The translations under genes were made by a program, and so were the position numbers. From JBFWVD01 sp050246915 (GTDB taxonomy: Bacteria; Actinomycetota; Acidimicrobiia; Acidimicrobiales; Ilumatobacteraceae): 7,908 bases of DNA. The stretch covers positions 1 through 7,908 of the forward strand of contig JBFWVD010000150.1 of assembly GCA_050246915.1 (NCBI GenBank). The letters are read 5' to 3'. Below, piece by piece: positions 5,216-7,908 of this stretch (its first letter is position 1; each line of letters opens with the position of its first letter). Under the pieces are notes generated by a model. It ran no database searches, was not told the origin of the DNA, and was given only the letters and a program-made list of their open reading frames with translations.

Positions 5216-6277
5216 TCAGTGATAGCGATCGAGGATGCTCGACTCGGTGAGGCGCGACAATCCCTCTTTGATGGCCGTGGCGCGGATCTCGCCAACCGCC
5301 TCCACGTCCTGGAGTTCTTCACGTGTTGCCCGCATGATCTTGGGCAAGCTGATGAAGCGGCGCACCACCGCGTCGATGACGTGATCGGGGATGCGCGGGA
5401 TGCGCGACAAGATCCGATGACCACGCGGCTGCAGCGGCGCATCGAGATCGAGCGACGGGTCGAGCTTGAGCACCGAGCCGACCTTGCGGAAGTCGAGGAG
5501 ATCGTCGGTGTCGAGCGAACCGAGCCGATCGAGCGCGTCGTCGACCTCTTCGCCGTCGGCCAGATAATCCTGCAGCACCAGCCATCGCTCGTCGGCGAGG
5601 TCACGCAACAACTCATCGAGCTGGAGTCGGATGAGACGTGAGTCGCTGCCCAATTCGATGATCGATGTCTCGATCTCATCGGCGATGCGACGCACCATCT
5701 CCGTGCGCTGCAACACTGCGCCCACGTCCCGCAACGTCACGAGGTCCTCGACCTCCAACGTCGAGAGGGCGCTGGTGACGTCATCGAGCCGGCTGCGATA
5801 GCGCTCCAAGGTGGCCAAGGCCTGGTTGGCCCGCCCGAGCAGACGTGGGGTCTCTTCGAGCACGTGCTTCACGTCGCCCACGTAGACGGCGATGACGCCC
5901 ATGTCCTCGCTCACGCTGATGACCGGTCCGCCCAACGAGCGAGCGACGCGCTCGGCGGTGCGATGACGGGTGCCCGTCTCGACCGTGGGGGTGTTCGGAT
6001 CGGGAACGAGGTGGACGTTGGCCCGAGCGATGCGACTCGAATCGGCCGCCAGGATGATGGCGCCGTCCATCTTGGCCAGCTCGCTGAGCCGCTGCGGGCT
6101 GAAGCCCGCATCGAGCAAGAAGCCACCCGAACAGATCTCGAGCACGTCCGGGCCGTCACCGACCACGACGAGAGCGCCCATCTTGGCCTTCACGATGCGA
6201 TCGAGGCCCTCACGCAACGGCGTGCCGGGAGCAACCCCGGCCAGCGCCAGGTGCAGTGCAGCAGATCGGCGGGCCAT
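5216..6277 (-). CDS. disA: DNA integrity scanning diadenylate cyclase DisA
   Basis: DisA condenses two ATP into cyclic di-AMP and slows or stops when its C-terminal domain meets branched DNA such as recombination intermediates; it acts as an octamer. From ATG 6277 the protein has 353 residues, like B. subtilis and M. tuberculosis DisA. The DAC domain (about 10-145) shows APGTPLREGLDRIV (16-29), the catalytic DGA (71-73) in LAKMDGAIIL, and GTRHRTAER with the ATP-contacting RHR (104-106). A helical linker follows, then the C-terminal helix-hairpin-helix DNA-binding region (about 285-350; LPKIMRATREELQDVEAVGEIRA and neighbours). A GTG at 6307 would add ten residues but lies in a hairpin and would place APGT later than in homologues. 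It follows radA by 72 nt. In mycobacteria RadA is known to bind and inhibit DisA. Confidence 0.95.
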   Translation of the reverse strand: MARRSAALHLALAGVAPGTPLREGLDRIVKAKMGALVVVGDGPDVLEICSGGFLLDAGFSPQRLSELAKMDGAIILAADSSRIARANVHLVPDPNTPTVETGTRHRTAERVARSLGGPVISVSEDMGVIAVYVGDVKHVLEETPRLLGRANQALATLERYRSRLDDVTSALSTLEVEDLVTLRDVGAVLQRTEMVRRIADEIETSIIELGSDSRLIRLQLDELLRDLADERWLVLQDYLADGEEVDDALDRLGSLDTDDLLDFRKVGSVLKLDPSLDLDAPLQPRGHRILSRIPRIPDHVIDAVVRRFISLPKIMRATREELQDVEAVGEIRATAIKEGLSRLTESSILDRYH

Positions 6278-6292
6278 GTCGATGGAGCGTAC

Positions 6293-6309
6293 CGGTGTGG
6301 GGGACACCG
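6293..6309 (-). other. Small hairpin in the radA-disA gap
   Basis: A perfect 6-bp stem CGGTGT/ACACCG with a 5-nt loop lies between the radA stop and disA ATG 6277, and contains the alternative disA GTG (6307). It has no T-run, so termination is doubtful. It could affect disA translation or mRNA processing, or be chance in GC-rich sequence. Confidence 0.35.
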
Positions 6310-6349
6310 ATCGTGCCTGATGGCGCGGAGGGTCACGTGGTCATCGGGC

Positions 6350-7750
6350 TCAGAAGCCGTCCTCGCCGAGTGGGCCGCGTCGCTGCCGGATGATGGTCGG
6401 CAACGGCTCGAGCCCCGCGCGCACCAGCGCCTCTTCCAGCGTGGCGGCACGCCGTAGCTCGATGCCGGGCACGTCGCTCGGCGCCGAGGCCGGGACGATG
6501 GCGGTCTTGAACCCGAGGCGAGCAGCTTCGGCCAGACGTCTGGCCGTGCCCGAGACCTGTCGCAACTCGCCACCGAGGCCGAGCTCACCGCACACGACCA
6601 TGTCGGGGGAAAGCGGGGATGCCCAGGCCGACGATGCCACGGCCAACGCAACGGCCAGGTCGGCGCCGGGCTCGACGAGACGCACACCACCGACCACCGA
6701 GGCGTAGATCTCGCAGTTGACCACGGACACCCGTGATCGGTTCTCGAGCACGGCGAGCACCATGGCCAGACGCGACGAATCGAGCCCTTGGGCCGATCGA
6801 CGGGGCTGCATCAGTTGCGTCGGGGCGACGAGCGCCTGCACCTCGACCAACAACGGCCGATGACCTTCGAGGGTCGGGACCACCACCGAGCCGGGAAGTC
6901 CGGGGCGACGATCGGTGAGGAACAGTTTGCTGGGGTCGGGAACGTCGGCGAGGCCGCGCTCACCCATCTCGAACAGCCCCAGCTCGCTCGTGGTACCGAA
7001 GCGATGCTTGGCGGCACGGAGCAATCGGAGCGCGTGATGGCGCTCGCCCTCGAACGACAACACCGTGTCGACCACGTGTTCGAGCACGCGTGGCCCGGCG
7101 ATGGCACCGTCTTTGGTGACGTGCCCGACCAACACGACGGTGAGACCCCGGTCTTTGGCGAGACGCACCAAGCGATGAGCGCACTCGCGCACCTGGGCGA
7201 CCGAACCGGGCGCCGACGACAGCTCGGGATCGAAGACGGTCTGGATGGAGTCGAGTACGACGAGCGACGGCCGCAGCTCGTCGAGCGCGGCGACGATGCC
7301 ACCCAACGAGGTCTCGGGCAACAGGTACAGCTCGGCGTTCATGGCACCGATGCGCTCGGCACGTCGCTGCACCTGTTGGGCGGACTCTTCGGCAGTGACA
7401 TACAGCGCGGCACCATGCGTTGCCGACCAGCGCGCCGCGACGTCGATGAGAAGCGTGGACTTGCCGATGCCGGGCTCGCCGTGGAGCAAGGTCACGGAGC
7501 CCGGGACGAGCCCACCCGAGAGCACGCGATCGAGTTCGCTGATGCCCGTGGTGCGCGGTTCGGCCTCGCCGGGGATGACTGCGTTGATCGACACCGCCGC
7601 GACGTGCGGGAGCGACGAGGACGCCGTGCGCGGTTCGTCGATCTCCTCGACGAGGGTGTTCCACGATTCGCATCCTGGGCAACGCCCGACCCACTTGGGT
7701 GAGCCGCTCCCACATTCGGTGCATCGGAAGATCGTTCGGGTTTTCGCCAT
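6350..7750 (-). CDS. radA: DNA repair protein RadA (Sms)
   Basis: RadA is a RecA-like hexameric helicase that drives branch migration and processes recombination intermediates. From ATG 7750 it has 466 residues, normal for the family. An N-terminal C4 zinc finger uses C10, C13, C24 and C27 (FRCTECG...RCPGCESW). The ATPase core shows Walker A GEPGIGKST (91-99), the TAEES motif (119-123) and Walker B LVVLDSIQT (163-171). The RadA-specific motif reads KHRFG (249-253) rather than the usual KNRFG. The C-terminal Lon-like domain (about 295-455) includes DSSRLAMVLAVLENR, VGGVRLVEPGADLAVALA and GELGLGGELRQV; it is used for ring assembly, not proteolysis. The frame stays open 32 codons upstream to 7846, but the zinc finger position favours 7750. 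It is the first gene of the radA-disA-hydrolase group. Confidence 0.96.
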   Translation of the reverse strand: MAKTRTIFRCTECGSGSPKWVGRCPGCESWNTLVEEIDEPRTASSSLPHVAAVSINAVIPGEAEPRTTGISELDRVLSGGLVPGSVTLLHGEPGIGKSTLLIDVAARWSATHGAALYVTAEESAQQVQRRAERIGAMNAELYLLPETSLGGIVAALDELRPSLVVLDSIQTVFDPELSSAPGSVAQVRECAHRLVRLAKDRGLTVVLVGHVTKDGAIAGPRVLEHVVDTVLSFEGERHHALRLLRAAKHRFGTTSELGLFEMGERGLADVPDPSKLFLTDRRPGLPGSVVVPTLEGHRPLLVEVQALVAPTQLMQPRRSAQGLDSSRLAMVLAVLENRSRVSVVNCEIYASVVGGVRLVEPGADLAVALAVASSAWASPLSPDMVVCGELGLGGELRQVSGTARRLAEAARLGFKTAIVPASAPSDVPGIELRRAATLEEALVRAGLEPLPTIIRQRRGPLGEDGF

Positions 7751-7908
7751 CGAGGGCACCGTAGGCGAGGGGTGTGATGCATTCCTGCGGACCGAGCGTC
7801 GATGCCCGTCGCGATGAGCGCGCGGCATCGCGTCGCTGCTACACAAGCCATGTGCGAAGCAACTCTCCTCGTCGCCCGAACCGCGTCGGCGTCGTCGTGT
7901 TCGTCGTG
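7751..7908. other. Region upstream of radA, no gene recognised
   Basis: These 158 bases presumably hold the radA promoter. The sequence shows a 7-bp inverted repeat CGATGCC (7800-7806) / GGCATCG (7824-7830) around a GC-rich 17-nt spacer. I see no convincing -35/-10 pair. A GAGGAGAG run on the minus strand at about 7867-7874 lies upstream of an ATG at 7851, but the frame it opens overlaps radA and reads as non-protein sequence. The window ends before any neighbour can be identified. Confidence 0.4.

Noticed and set aside
6788..7702. A 304-codon plus-strand open frame
   Set aside because: It is antisense to the conserved radA core, with low-complexity Gly/Arg/Asp-rich product and no recognisable motif.
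7751..7846. N-terminal extension of RadA to 7846
   Set aside because: The extra 32 residues are unlike RadA, whose proteins begin a few residues before the zinc finger; the frame is merely open.

Overview
The window comes from a high-GC actinobacterial chromosome. Gene content and order recall the radA-disA / ispD-ispF-rlmB neighbourhood of Mycobacterium and relatives. The Acidimicrobiia (Ilumatobacter-like) are my best guess for the lineage, but that is recollection-based inference and was not tested. Codons in most genes favour C and G endings, and several starts are GTG without a clear Shine-Dalgarno, as is usual in Actinobacteria.

Layout, right to left. A minus-strand group runs radA (DNA repair/recombination helicase), disA (c-di-AMP synthase), a dienelactone-hydrolase-family alpha/beta hydrolase, and a nitrobindin/FABP-like heme-binding beta-barrel protein. 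It ends at about 3850, facing a plus-strand Crp/GlxR-type regulator gene. Two GC-rich hairpins lie between the convergent ends, one of them formed from the last codons and stop of the crp gene. The crp gene is divergent from ispD, with only 26 bp between them, and that gap carries a perfect GCCACA-N7-TGTGGC palindrome. From ispD a second minus-strand group continues through ispF and rlmB (4-nt ATGA overlap) into a tRNA-Thr(UGU) gene only 12 nt after rlmB. The ispD-ispF junction is a tandem repeat that multiplies the start codon. The left 479 bases are the N-terminus of a secreted protein with quite different codon use, probably the front of a large RHS/YD-repeat-type protein.

Functionally the window is mostly housekeeping. 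IspD and IspF are two steps of the non-mevalonate isoprenoid pathway; RlmB and tRNA-Thr belong to translation; RadA and DisA link recombination to c-di-AMP signalling; Crp is a global-type regulator. Accessory content is limited to the left edge. I do not see a new defence system, CRISPR array, transposon or phage. The most unusual points are the reiterated start-site repeat before ispF, the altered substrate loop of IspF, the palindrome in the ispD/crp divergent promoter, the crp terminator hairpin inside coding sequence, and the compositional break beside tRNA-Thr.
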